Part shown: one piece after another, positions 7,337-14,834 of the stretch
How positions within the stretch are numbered: the first letter of the stretch is position 1
Layout of the letters: every line of letters starts with the position of its first letter
NCBI GenBank assembly: GCA_002449585.1
Contig: DJXD01000107.1
Coordinates: 1 to 22,689 of the forward strand
Origin: Ruminococcus sp. UBA7013
GTDB lineage: Bacteria > Bacillota > Clostridia > Oscillospirales > Ruminococcaceae
Reading direction: 5' to 3'
Length of the DNA: 22,689 bases
Notes under the pieces: model-generated
Told to the model about the DNA's origin: nothing
Databases searched by the model: none
Seen by the model: only the letters and a program-made list of their open reading frames with translations
Translations under genes and position numbers: made by a program

Positions 7337-9106
7337 TTATTCAACATGAACGATTAAGTTATTCATACTCATAATACTGATATATTCAAATTGTCTGCAT
7401 AACCCTGAAATCATACGAATTCCAATGTTTTTTGTCTTATCATCATTCTGATGAATCTGAACCCATTTTTTAGGGTCAAAGCCTTTTCCATTGTCTCTGA
7501 TTCGAAGAATCCACTCTTGATTTCTTTTCAAAAGCCTTACATCTACTACGACATTTTTCTGATTATACTGAAAAATATTATTTCCCATTTCTTCAACAGC
7601 TAAGGCAAGCAGCATCCCTTTTTTCTGGTCATTTTCCTTTTCCATAAAATATTTCTGACATTCTTCTGATAATGTTAGGAGTTCAGAAACATCCTTGACG
7701 GATGTATCTATCATCACAGTGGCATCTGCCTGCATCTCTGACGGAAGATAGAGATAATCATCCAAATGTACTGCAAGCTGTTTCTTTTTTGCAGAAGTTA
7801 TGCCAACAACAATCAGCGTTGTAAGAAATTCTCCTGCAAAAAACGCCAGCCAAATAAAATTCCCGCCAGCCGTAAATAATAGCACCAATGCAGAAGGAAC
7901 AAAACAGATGACACTACCAAGTGTAGGGATTAGATATGCCATGCTGATTTTTCCGACCGCTTGAATATAACGCTGAAATGTATGATTGATTCCATAAAAT
8001 GGGACAGATACTGCAAGCAGTCTCAATCCCCAAACAGCTATCTGCTGAACCTCTGCACCATCTTCCCCGATAAAAGGAAGAATCATCACTGAAGCTGCCA
8101 ACAGAACAATTGCCAGTACAATACATTCTAACATTCCTGTAAATCGCAAGGATGATTTTAAAGTAGTTTTTAATGAATTTTTATCTTCTTCTCCTACATA
8201 AATGGATGCCATTGTAAATGTTGTTGAGGCTGTTCCAGTAGAAACAGACTGCAATAAATTATTCAATGTTGACAAAATGGCATATGCTGCTACTGCATCC
8301 GCAGATACCTGAGAAAGTAGAATTTTATTCATAAATAATGTCTGTATCATCAATCCAAGGCGTTCCGCTGCTCCTGGTAGTCCCATGCCAAACACTTCCC
8401 CAAGTGATTTAAACTTCGCATTTTTAAGCATGAACCGATAAGAAACGGGCTTTCGTATCATGGAAAACAATAGGACAGCAATTGCAGAATAATAACATAC
8501 TGTAGATGCCATTCCCATTCCAAATAATCCATTGTGAAATGTAGTCGCTACTAAAACATCTCCCACAATATTGACGACTGTCTGCACAATGACTGCGGTC
8601 AGTACTACATTCTGCCTGCCTTCTATGATAACAATCTGACTTAACAGTTGTTGCAAGCAAAGACCAATCAATCCGGGAGCAATTCCGTAAATATACCCGA
8701 CTGCCTCTTTGTGTAATAAAGAAACACTGTCATTTGCACCTAAAGCACTCACAATCGGATGTGCAAACAGACAATACAGCAAACCACATATCGCACTGAT
8801 AGCTCCAAGTACAACAATTGACAGAGACATGATGGTGTAAGCTTCTTTCATTTTTCCTGCACCGATTTGTTTGGCATAGACATTTTGCAAACCATTCAAA
8901 ATCAGCATTGCCAATACGGCTATAATCAGTATCAGCGGCTGAACAATCTGAAATGCAGATACATATGTCACACCAAGCATCCGGCTTGTAATCACACTGT
9001 CTACAGTTGTGCCAATAAATGCTGTTGCACTCCCTGCAATCATCACACCTGCGGATTTTTGGAAAGTGGAAGAAATTACTTTTTCATTTATCTGTGTCTG
9101 TTTCAT
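7337..9106 (-). CDS. MATE-family transporter fused to C-terminal RsbW-like ATPase domain (second copy)
   Basis: 589 residues with the same architecture as the fusion at 5078-6865 but only distantly similar in sequence. MATE helices span about 15-440 (VDSVITSRMLG, YAKQIGAGK, GLFGMGMAS and AAERLGLMIQT resemble family signatures). The ATPase domain spans about 475-589 with N-box LALAVEEMGNNIFQYN (E505, E506, N510), G1 box RIRDNGKGFDP (D538-G542) and G2 NIGIRMI (560-566). The ATP-binding motifs look intact. The motif positions coincide closely with those of the other fusion, which argues for a real shared architecture and not a read-through artefact. It lies 10 bp after an acyltransferase gene, consistent with exporting the product made by the cluster (inference). 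Its STAS partner could be any of the three in the window. Confidence 0.92.
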   Translation of the reverse strand: MKQTQINEKVISSTFQKSAGVMIAGSATAFIGTTVDSVITSRMLGVTYVSAFQIVQPLILIIAVLAMLILNGLQNVYAKQIGAGKMKEAYTIMSLSIVVLGAISAICGLLYCLFAHPIVSALGANDSVSLLHKEAVGYIYGIAPGLIGLCLQQLLSQIVIIEGRQNVVLTAVIVQTVVNIVGDVLVATTFHNGLFGMGMASTVCYYSAIAVLLFSMIRKPVSYRFMLKNAKFKSLGEVFGMGLPGAAERLGLMIQTLFMNKILLSQVSADAVAAYAILSTLNNLLQSVSTGTASTTFTMASIYVGEEDKNSLKTTLKSSLRFTGMLECIVLAIVLLAASVMILPFIGEDGAEVQQIAVWGLRLLAVSVPFYGINHTFQRYIQAVGKISMAYLIPTLGSVICFVPSALVLLFTAGGNFIWLAFFAGEFLTTLIVVGITSAKKKQLAVHLDDYLYLPSEMQADATVMIDTSVKDVSELLTLSEECQKYFMEKENDQKKGMLLALAVEEMGNNIFQYNQKNVVVDVRLLKRNQEWILRIRDNGKGFDPKKWVQIHQNDDKTKNIGIRMISGLCRQFEYISIMSMNNLIVHVE

Positions 9107-9116
9107 AGTAATATCA

Positions 9117-10370
9117 TCACTTCCATTTTTTCAATTTATCAATCTGGTAAAGGTCACTTATTATGGCATCTAATGATTCAAAACGTGCTGAGATACCAAA
9201 TATTTTGAGCTGATTCACCAGTTTTTCAAGAAGTATTTCTGTATTGACAGCACTCTGGAAAGAAATACACATATCATCACCAGTTGTTTTGACTACAACG
9301 GAAACTTGATTTCCCATATTAGAAATATCTCCCAATGCACCTTCAAGACGAATATCTTTTATCCATGTTTCATAGCCTTCTGGAATTTCCACTCTTCCTG
9401 GATAAGTTAAAAGATAATTAGGAATTGGCAAAGAAACACAGCAGGGGTTTTCATCAGGGATTTGCTCTATCTTTTTCACAGCAGATACGACAGCAGCCAT
9501 TGTTTTACTGAAATTTTGCTTGGTACGCTGAGCATCTAAAAAAGCTCTCAATTCTTTGCATTGTATTGTTCTTTCTTTGGTTCTTAGCTCTTTGGTAACA
9601 GGCATCACAATTGTTTCGGAAAAATTAGTCTGATTCTTACATTCAAATAGTGTCCGCATATTTACAGTTGTATATGCAATCACAGTTTCTTCAGAAATTT
9701 GATAAGCTTCTGCCATTGCACCCGAAATCAAGGAAATCAAAGCTGGAACAAATGATGTTTTCCATTTATGGGTTAAATCAATAAACTGTTTTGTAGACAG
9801 ATGCATTCCGTAATGAAAATTCTGCTTTTTTTCATTTTCTACAGAAAGACAGGCAATTTTTTCTTTTTGAGTATATTCCCATGTGGGGGCAACCTCTGCA
9901 TCTGCATATTTTGCATAAGGGTCAAAAAGCTCCAGTTTGTCTCCCTGATTTGTTTTTGTACGAATATCTGGAGTATGTCCACCACATTCTACTGTATAAT
10001 AATACAAAATATTATGCACAAACGGCATCAGTCCGGCATAATCAGCCAGACCATGAAATGTGGAAATCAAAAAACGATTTTCCTGATATTTCAGATAAAA
10101 CAAGTAGCCGTTTGTTTCATCTGTTCCAAAATAACGGCTTTTGTTATCTTCTGGAATGACAACTGCATCCTTTGTGATTTCCTCATAATACGGTTTTCCT
10201 TCTTTCAGAACGGGACGTACCGAAAAATGTGGATAATCTGCAAGGGATTTTTTCACTGCATTTTTTAAAGCATCCGGATTCACGGGATTTTGTAAAATAA
10301 TTTCAATACGCATATTACGGACAGTTTTATAATAATAAAATCTATCCTTGTAACCTATTTCACGCAGCAT
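9117..10370 (-). CDS. HxxxD acyltransferase (condensation / alcohol acetyltransferase-like)
   Basis: 417 residues, cytosolic. It belongs to the CoA-dependent acyltransferase/condensation superfamily, recognised by two-lobed length, the active-site motif STFHGLADYAG (H106, D110) in place of HHxxxDG, and overall similarity to its neighbour at 10444-11688. The two share F-I-D-L-T-H-K-W-K-T-S-F-[VI]-P-A-L, Y-G-T/F-G-T-type loops and VKTTG[DN]DM near the C-terminus. The first His of HHxxxD is Phe, which is tolerated in the family because the second His is catalytic. The ATG at 10370 has GGAGGAAGG upstream. It is followed within 10 bp by a MATE-ATPase fusion. Acyl donor and acceptor are unknown. 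Confidence 0.75.
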   Translation of the reverse strand: MLREIGYKDRFYYYKTVRNMRIEIILQNPVNPDALKNAVKKSLADYPHFSVRPVLKEGKPYYEEITKDAVVIPEDNKSRYFGTDETNGYLFYLKYQENRFLISTFHGLADYAGLMPFVHNILYYYTVECGGHTPDIRTKTNQGDKLELFDPYAKYADAEVAPTWEYTQKEKIACLSVENEKKQNFHYGMHLSTKQFIDLTHKWKTSFVPALISLISGAMAEAYQISEETVIAYTTVNMRTLFECKNQTNFSETIVMPVTKELRTKERTIQCKELRAFLDAQRTKQNFSKTMAAVVSAVKKIEQIPDENPCCVSLPIPNYLLTYPGRVEIPEGYETWIKDIRLEGALGDISNMGNQVSVVVKTTGDDMCISFQSAVNTEILLEKLVNQLKIFGISARFESLDAIISDLYQIDKLKKWK

Positions 10371-10428
10371 ATCCTTCCTCCATTAATGTATTTCCTTTGC
10401 ACTTATGCTGACCTTTTTTATTTCCAAA

Positions 10429-10453
10429 AAAGGAGTTACAACATTACTCCTTT
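10429..10453 (-). terminator. Intrinsic terminator overlapping the stop of the upstream acyltransferase
   Basis: On the minus strand AAAGGAGT and ACTCCTTT form an 8-bp stem with a 9-nt loop, followed by a run of six T. The TAA stop of the 10444-11688 gene is inside the hairpin. It has the hallmarks of a Rho-independent terminator, perhaps leaky, separating two paralogous acyltransferase genes. The stretch 10371-10428 holds a good ribosome binding site but no clear promoter. Confidence 0.6.
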
Positions 10454-11688
10454 ATTTCGCAAATTTTATCTGTGCTGTAACGGTCACCGCCAAAACGCCC
10501 CAAATCTTCAACCACTGGTTCAAATCCAAGGCTCTGGAATTTCCTGCAAATAGCATTCACAATATCATCTCTGTCAAAAGCTTGTGCAATGCTAATAGTC
10601 ATATCGTTGCCAGTCGTTTTGACTGTCAAACGGATACTGTCTACAGGAACATATGCTTTCAGCCGAAAATCTTTTACAAGGGATGCATACCCCTGCGGAA
10701 GGTTCATTCTTCCGGGATAAGTCATTGCATAAGTAAGGGGCGGCATAGAAATGGTAGCTTTTTCTTTTTCTTCTTCTCCAGACAACTGACGAACTTTGGA
10801 AACACCAGCCGCCATCAGTTTTTTAAAATTTTCAGCATTGAGCTGTGCATCCATCATTTCTCGCAGTAACCGACATTGTTCTTCCATTGGCTTTTCCCGA
10901 AGTTCCTGACTGCTTGCCAACACTAGTGCATCTGAAAAGTTCACTCTGGTTTGAGAATTGAAGAAAGGTCTTAAATCTGCCGGAACTTTTAGTACAACTG
11001 TTTTTTCTCCGGCATCATAAAGTTCTGCAATGGTATCCGAAACAATTGCTGTTAATGCAGGAATAAAAGAAGTTTTCCATTTATGTGTCAGGTCAATAAA
11101 CTTCTTTGTAGAAATATGAAGAAGATATTCATGCTGACGATGTAATGCACTGTCGATTCTTTCTCCTGGAATAGTAAGAATTTCTGCATCATCAGTATAT
11201 TTCCATTCCTGTGCAGATGCATCTGCATATTTTCCGTAGGGGTCATAAAGGTCAGCCATATCTGTATCCGGCTGTGCCTGACGGATATCCTCAACGTCCA
11301 TTCCGAGTCCTTTTGCATAGTAGTACAGAATGTGAAGAATAAATGTATACATTCCCTTAAAATCAGTCAGTCCGTGAAAAAAAGAAACAACAAAACGCTC
11401 CTGTGCGTATAAAATACAGAATAAATAGCCATTTGTTTCTTCTGTTCCGAGATAGCGTTCTGTTCCGTCATCCGGAAACAAGCCGATTTCCTTGTTATTT
11501 TCCATATAATAAAATTGTTTGTCTTTTTTTACCGGAGTGACAGCGTATTCCGGAAAATCACCAAGTGCCTGTGCAAGTGCATCACGGAAAATATTCAGTT
11601 GGATTTCCTGTTGCAAAAGCACCTGTATTCTAAGATTTCTCGTTTCCTTATACTGGAATACCTTATCTGAATAACCTATTTTTCTCAT
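10444..11688 (-). CDS. HxxxD acyltransferase (condensation / alcohol acetyltransferase-like), paralogue
   Basis: 414 residues. Active-site motif SFFHGLTDFKG (H105, D109). It is clearly paralogous to the product of 9117-10370 along its whole length (IGY.D..... at the N-terminus, T-E/D-ETNGYLF, DLYDPYGKYADA versus ELFDPYAKYADA, and the FIDLTHKWKTSF block). The ATG at 11688 was chosen because AAAGGAAA lies about 8 nt upstream; the longer ORF from 11721 overlaps the preceding gene with no site. It is 19 bp downstream of a third, more divergent acyltransferase. The tandem duplication suggests two related acyl transfers on one scaffold, or different acyl specificity. No carrier-protein gene is visible, so the donor is more likely acyl-CoA or acyl-AMP than a carrier thioester (inference). 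Confidence 0.75.
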   Translation of the reverse strand: MRKIGYSDKVFQYKETRNLRIQVLLQQEIQLNIFRDALAQALGDFPEYAVTPVKKDKQFYYMENNKEIGLFPDDGTERYLGTEETNGYLFCILYAQERFVVSFFHGLTDFKGMYTFILHILYYYAKGLGMDVEDIRQAQPDTDMADLYDPYGKYADASAQEWKYTDDAEILTIPGERIDSALHRQHEYLLHISTKKFIDLTHKWKTSFIPALTAIVSDTIAELYDAGEKTVVLKVPADLRPFFNSQTRVNFSDALVLASSQELREKPMEEQCRLLREMMDAQLNAENFKKLMAAGVSKVRQLSGEEEKEKATISMPPLTYAMTYPGRMNLPQGYASLVKDFRLKAYVPVDSIRLTVKTTGNDMTISIAQAFDRDDIVNAICRKFQSLGFEPVVEDLGRFGGDRYSTDKICEIKE

Positions 11689-11707
11689 AGTTTTTCCTTT
11701 CTGATGC

Positions 11708-12901
11708 TTAATCCTGTGCATCTTCCAAAAATATCATTTCACTTTGTTGTACAGGAATACCATTTTGCTTTAAAATATCAGCCATTGCAGCTCCGTACAT
11801 ACTGCTACCACTGCCAAAATTCAAAATCAAATGGAATTCATGGTGATAAGCATAAGCATTGATTTTATGAAATTCTTCTTCTGCCATTAAGAAATCAGTA
11901 ATATGTTCCTGATATTCTCCAAACGGAACTTTCCCCATATAGCTTACAGATACAGTTGGTTTCACATCTGGAAGCAGTGCTTTTTCTTCGACAAGTTCTT
12001 TTGCCATACAGCGCAAATATTCTGGTGTGTTCTGTGCTTTCAGACTTTTGCGAAGTTTCTGACAAAGTTCTGAAAATTCAGTATTGGAAATCATCTGTCT
12101 GTTGACAGAAAAATGCGCACCAAGAGAGCAGTTAAAGAACGAATGCGGAATATCAAGATTCTTGCGTGCATCCACGGTCAGACGTGCTACAATCGGTTCT
12201 TCTGCTTCTGGTCTTGTCTGATATACTGCCATAGCAAATAATAAATACATCATTACAGAAGGAGAAGTTCCGTTTTTCCTGACAAATTCCATAAAAGCAC
12301 TTTCAGGAACTGTCAATTTCACATATGACTTTTTTTCATTCTTTTTGTTTTTATTTTCGGGAAGGACGTACCCTACTTTCTGATATTCTGCCTTAGGAAC
12401 AGGAAGTACATCTGAATAATCCATTTCCCAGTAATCTGTTTCATCATCGGGATAAGTTCCACCAATTTCTGTCCGGGCATCGTCAGCAGGAGCATAATTT
12501 TTCTGATATTTTAAACAGCAGTAATAGTAGGTGAGCGTTTCTGTAAACCATAACATTCCTCTGCCATCAGTGATAGCATGAGAAACAATCACATATAGTG
12601 CATTTCCATCATAATTGACACACGTCCAGTGTTTGTTCAGCTTATCACTGCCTGGTCGGATACATTGTTTCTGATGCAGGAGTTCCAAAGGCTGATGGTT
12701 ATCTATAAGCCACACATTTCCATCTGAAAACTCCACTCCAGCATTTGCAAGGGGATAAACTTTCAGAGTTTTTTTCAATGCTTCCTTCATGCAGGATTCA
12801 GAAATTTCTTCATCAAAGCATACCTTGACTACAGCAGGAAGATTTCTTGCACTGTCAACCTGATAAAGGATACTTCCTGCTCCGGCTTTTCTTTTCATCA
12901 T
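11708..12901 (-). CDS. HxxxD acyltransferase, divergent third copy
   Basis: 397 residues. Motif VIVSHAITDGRG (H108, D112, G113) is a near-canonical HxxxDG with Ser replacing the first His. The C-terminal half has VSVSYMGKVPFGEY and LILNFGSGSS, typical of alcohol acetyltransferase/condensation-like proteins, where the latter occupies the place of the DFGWG structural motif. It shares fold and layout, but not close sequence, with the two acyltransferases downstream. ATG 12901 has AAAGGAG 7 nt upstream; a second ATG follows immediately. It lies 37 bp after the STAS-ligase fusion, making an activating-enzyme plus transferase pair plausible. Alternatives are a non-catalytic partner or a small-molecule O-acyltransferase. 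Confidence 0.75.
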   Translation of the reverse strand: MMKRKAGAGSILYQVDSARNLPAVVKVCFDEEISESCMKEALKKTLKVYPLANAGVEFSDGNVWLIDNHQPLELLHQKQCIRPGSDKLNKHWTCVNYDGNALYVIVSHAITDGRGMLWFTETLTYYYCCLKYQKNYAPADDARTEIGGTYPDDETDYWEMDYSDVLPVPKAEYQKVGYVLPENKNKKNEKKSYVKLTVPESAFMEFVRKNGTSPSVMMYLLFAMAVYQTRPEAEEPIVARLTVDARKNLDIPHSFFNCSLGAHFSVNRQMISNTEFSELCQKLRKSLKAQNTPEYLRCMAKELVEEKALLPDVKPTVSVSYMGKVPFGEYQEHITDFLMAEEEFHKINAYAYHHEFHLILNFGSGSSMYGAAMADILKQNGIPVQQSEMIFLEDAQD

Positions 12902-12938
12902 AACAACACTCCTTTTAAATACATACTTTAATTATCTG

Positions 12939-14819
12939 TTACTGCTTTAAAGCAAGAGCTTTTGCATTCATATCTTTCTTAAGTGACACAGCATCAATTT
13001 TGCCATTTGAAAGTACAGGAAATGCATCATACTGGAAAATATATGCAGGAATTTTGTATTTTGCAAGCCTTTTCGCAAGAAATGCTTTTAATGCTTCAGT
13101 ATCGAGCATTTTTCCATCTTTCATGACAATACTTGCACCTACAACTTCTCCAAAGAAATCATCAGGAACACCTTGTACCTTTACATCAGAAATATCAGGA
13201 AACAATGCAATTGCTTCTGCTACTTCACTCGGCATGATATTTTCTCCGCCACGAATAATCAGTTCCTTTGCACGCCCAGTAAGATGAAGATAACCGTTTT
13301 CATCAAGGAAACCAAGGTCTCCCGTATGCAGCCATCCACCATCATCTATTGACTGTAAATCAAGTGCAGCCTTATAATAGCAGGACATGAGATTGTAGCC
13401 CTCAACGATTATTTCACCAGTTTCTCCGACAGGACAATCCTCGCCAGTATTTCGGTCTATGACCTTTATCTTGATATTGCTTACAGGCATTCCCACAGTT
13501 TTTATGATATGTTCGAGAGTATCATTGTATTTTGTGATACTTACAGGAGCCATCTCACTCAGTCCGTAGGAACACACGAAATGTGTATTTTTAAATGTTT
13601 CATTCATCTTTACAATCTGTGGTTCTGTTGCGGGTGCGCCTGCTAATATGGTACATCTGAGTTTGCTTACCTTTTCAGGGCTGAATTCTTTATTATTCAT
13701 GATGGCAAGTACCATTGTGGGAACAGAGTGGAACAGTGTGCATCCGTATTTTTCAATCGTTGAAAGAATTGTTGCTGTTCTCATATTTTCCGGAATGACA
13801 ATTGAGGCATTTTTGAGTGCATTACAGAAAAGACCTGCTGTCATTCCGAATATATGGAATAAGGGAAGTATCAAACAAAGTTTGTCAGTACTCTCTATAT
13901 TGATTTCGGCAGACATAGCCGCAGAAGCATTGAGGATATTATATGCTGAAAGCAGAACACCCTTTGGTTTTCCAGTAGAGCCAGAAGTATATATCATCAC
14001 GCTTGCATCATCAGATTCTACTTTCACATCGAATAAGCCTTTTACACTTTCGTACTCATAAAGACGCTCTTTAAAAGAAATACTGCTGCCAATATCATAA
14101 AAATTGGTAATTTTATTATTTGCTTGATTTCTGATATTTGAAAGAAATGCCTCCTTATCCTGCATAGTAGCTATCTCGCCATAGCAAAAATGAGTGATAT
14201 CTCCTACTTCTGAAACATCAACGATTTCTTTTTCATTATAATTAAAATTCAGAAGGCAGGCAATCGCTCCGAGTTTTTGAACAGCAAAAAACGTGATAAT
14301 CCAGTTCACCGAGTTAGCAGAACAAATTCCTACATGAGTTCCTTTTTTGACACCCATTCTGAACAAATCATTTGCCACAATCTGAGAACATTTTTCAATA
14401 TCCTGCCATGTATAGTGATTCCCAAGATGTGATACGAAAAGAACATCAGGATATTTGTCCGATTTCATTTTAAGAATTTCTTTAAATGAATGGCTTATAT
14501 ATGTAGCTGTTCCTTCTTCACCTGTTTCAATGTCAAGTATACTGTCAAAACCAGTAGTTTCAAATATCTCATAAACAGCAGACGACACGTTAATAATCTT
14601 CATATTGCCAGATTCCATCTTTTTTCTTGCAGATAACAATACTCTCAGTCCGGCAGAAGAGATATACTCAACATCCTTAAAATCAAACACCAGATTGCCT
14701 TTGGAATAATCCACATCATTTACGACAGTCTGCAATTCCTGATATGTGTTTGAATCGATTCTGCCAGATATTGCCAGTAAGACAGCTTTTTCATCCGAAT
14801 CTTTAAATTGAATTTTCAT
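12939..14819 (-). CDS. STAS domain fused to AMP-forming acyl ligase (ANL superfamily)
   Basis: 626 residues in one uninterrupted frame. Residues 1-98 form a complete STAS domain (SGRIDSNTYQELQ, VEYISSAGLRVLL) with predicted phosphoacceptor Ser55. Residues about 105-620 form an acyl-CoA synthetase-like adenylating enzyme with P-loop YTSGSTGKPKG (277-287), LPLFHIFG, YGLSE (418-422), TGDLGFLDENGYLHLTGR (499-516) and the C-terminal catalytic Lys607 in NGKID. The enzyme class activates a carboxylate with ATP to acyl-AMP, usually then transferred to CoA or a carrier. The STAS head suggests that a partner kinase/phosphatase controls its activity or location (inference). A GGAGG site lies 6 nt before ATG 14819. 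It sits between glgX and three acyltransferases, which could use its product. Confidence 0.93.
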   Translation of the reverse strand: MKIQFKDSDEKAVLLAISGRIDSNTYQELQTVVNDVDYSKGNLVFDFKDVEYISSAGLRVLLSARKKMESGNMKIINVSSAVYEIFETTGFDSILDIETGEEGTATYISHSFKEILKMKSDKYPDVLFVSHLGNHYTWQDIEKCSQIVANDLFRMGVKKGTHVGICSANSVNWIITFFAVQKLGAIACLLNFNYNEKEIVDVSEVGDITHFCYGEIATMQDKEAFLSNIRNQANNKITNFYDIGSSISFKERLYEYESVKGLFDVKVESDDASVMIYTSGSTGKPKGVLLSAYNILNASAAMSAEINIESTDKLCLILPLFHIFGMTAGLFCNALKNASIVIPENMRTATILSTIEKYGCTLFHSVPTMVLAIMNNKEFSPEKVSKLRCTILAGAPATEPQIVKMNETFKNTHFVCSYGLSEMAPVSITKYNDTLEHIIKTVGMPVSNIKIKVIDRNTGEDCPVGETGEIIVEGYNLMSCYYKAALDLQSIDDGGWLHTGDLGFLDENGYLHLTGRAKELIIRGGENIMPSEVAEAIALFPDISDVKVQGVPDDFFGEVVGASIVMKDGKMLDTEALKAFLAKRLAKYKIPAYIFQYDAFPVLSNGKIDAVSLKKDMNAKALALKQ

Positions 14820-14834
14820 AAAAGACCTCCAGTC

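Noticed and set aside
9801..10268. Plus-strand frames of 92-155 codons inside the acyltransferase genes
   Set aside because: Antisense shadows with Phe/Ile/Cys-rich composition and no ribosome binding sites; the minus-strand genes have conserved motifs.
9117..12901. NRPS condensation domains
   Set aside because: The proteins are stand-alone, the first His of HHxxxDG is replaced in all three, and no carrier or amino-acid adenylation module is present in the window. Acyltransferase of the same superfamily is the safer call.
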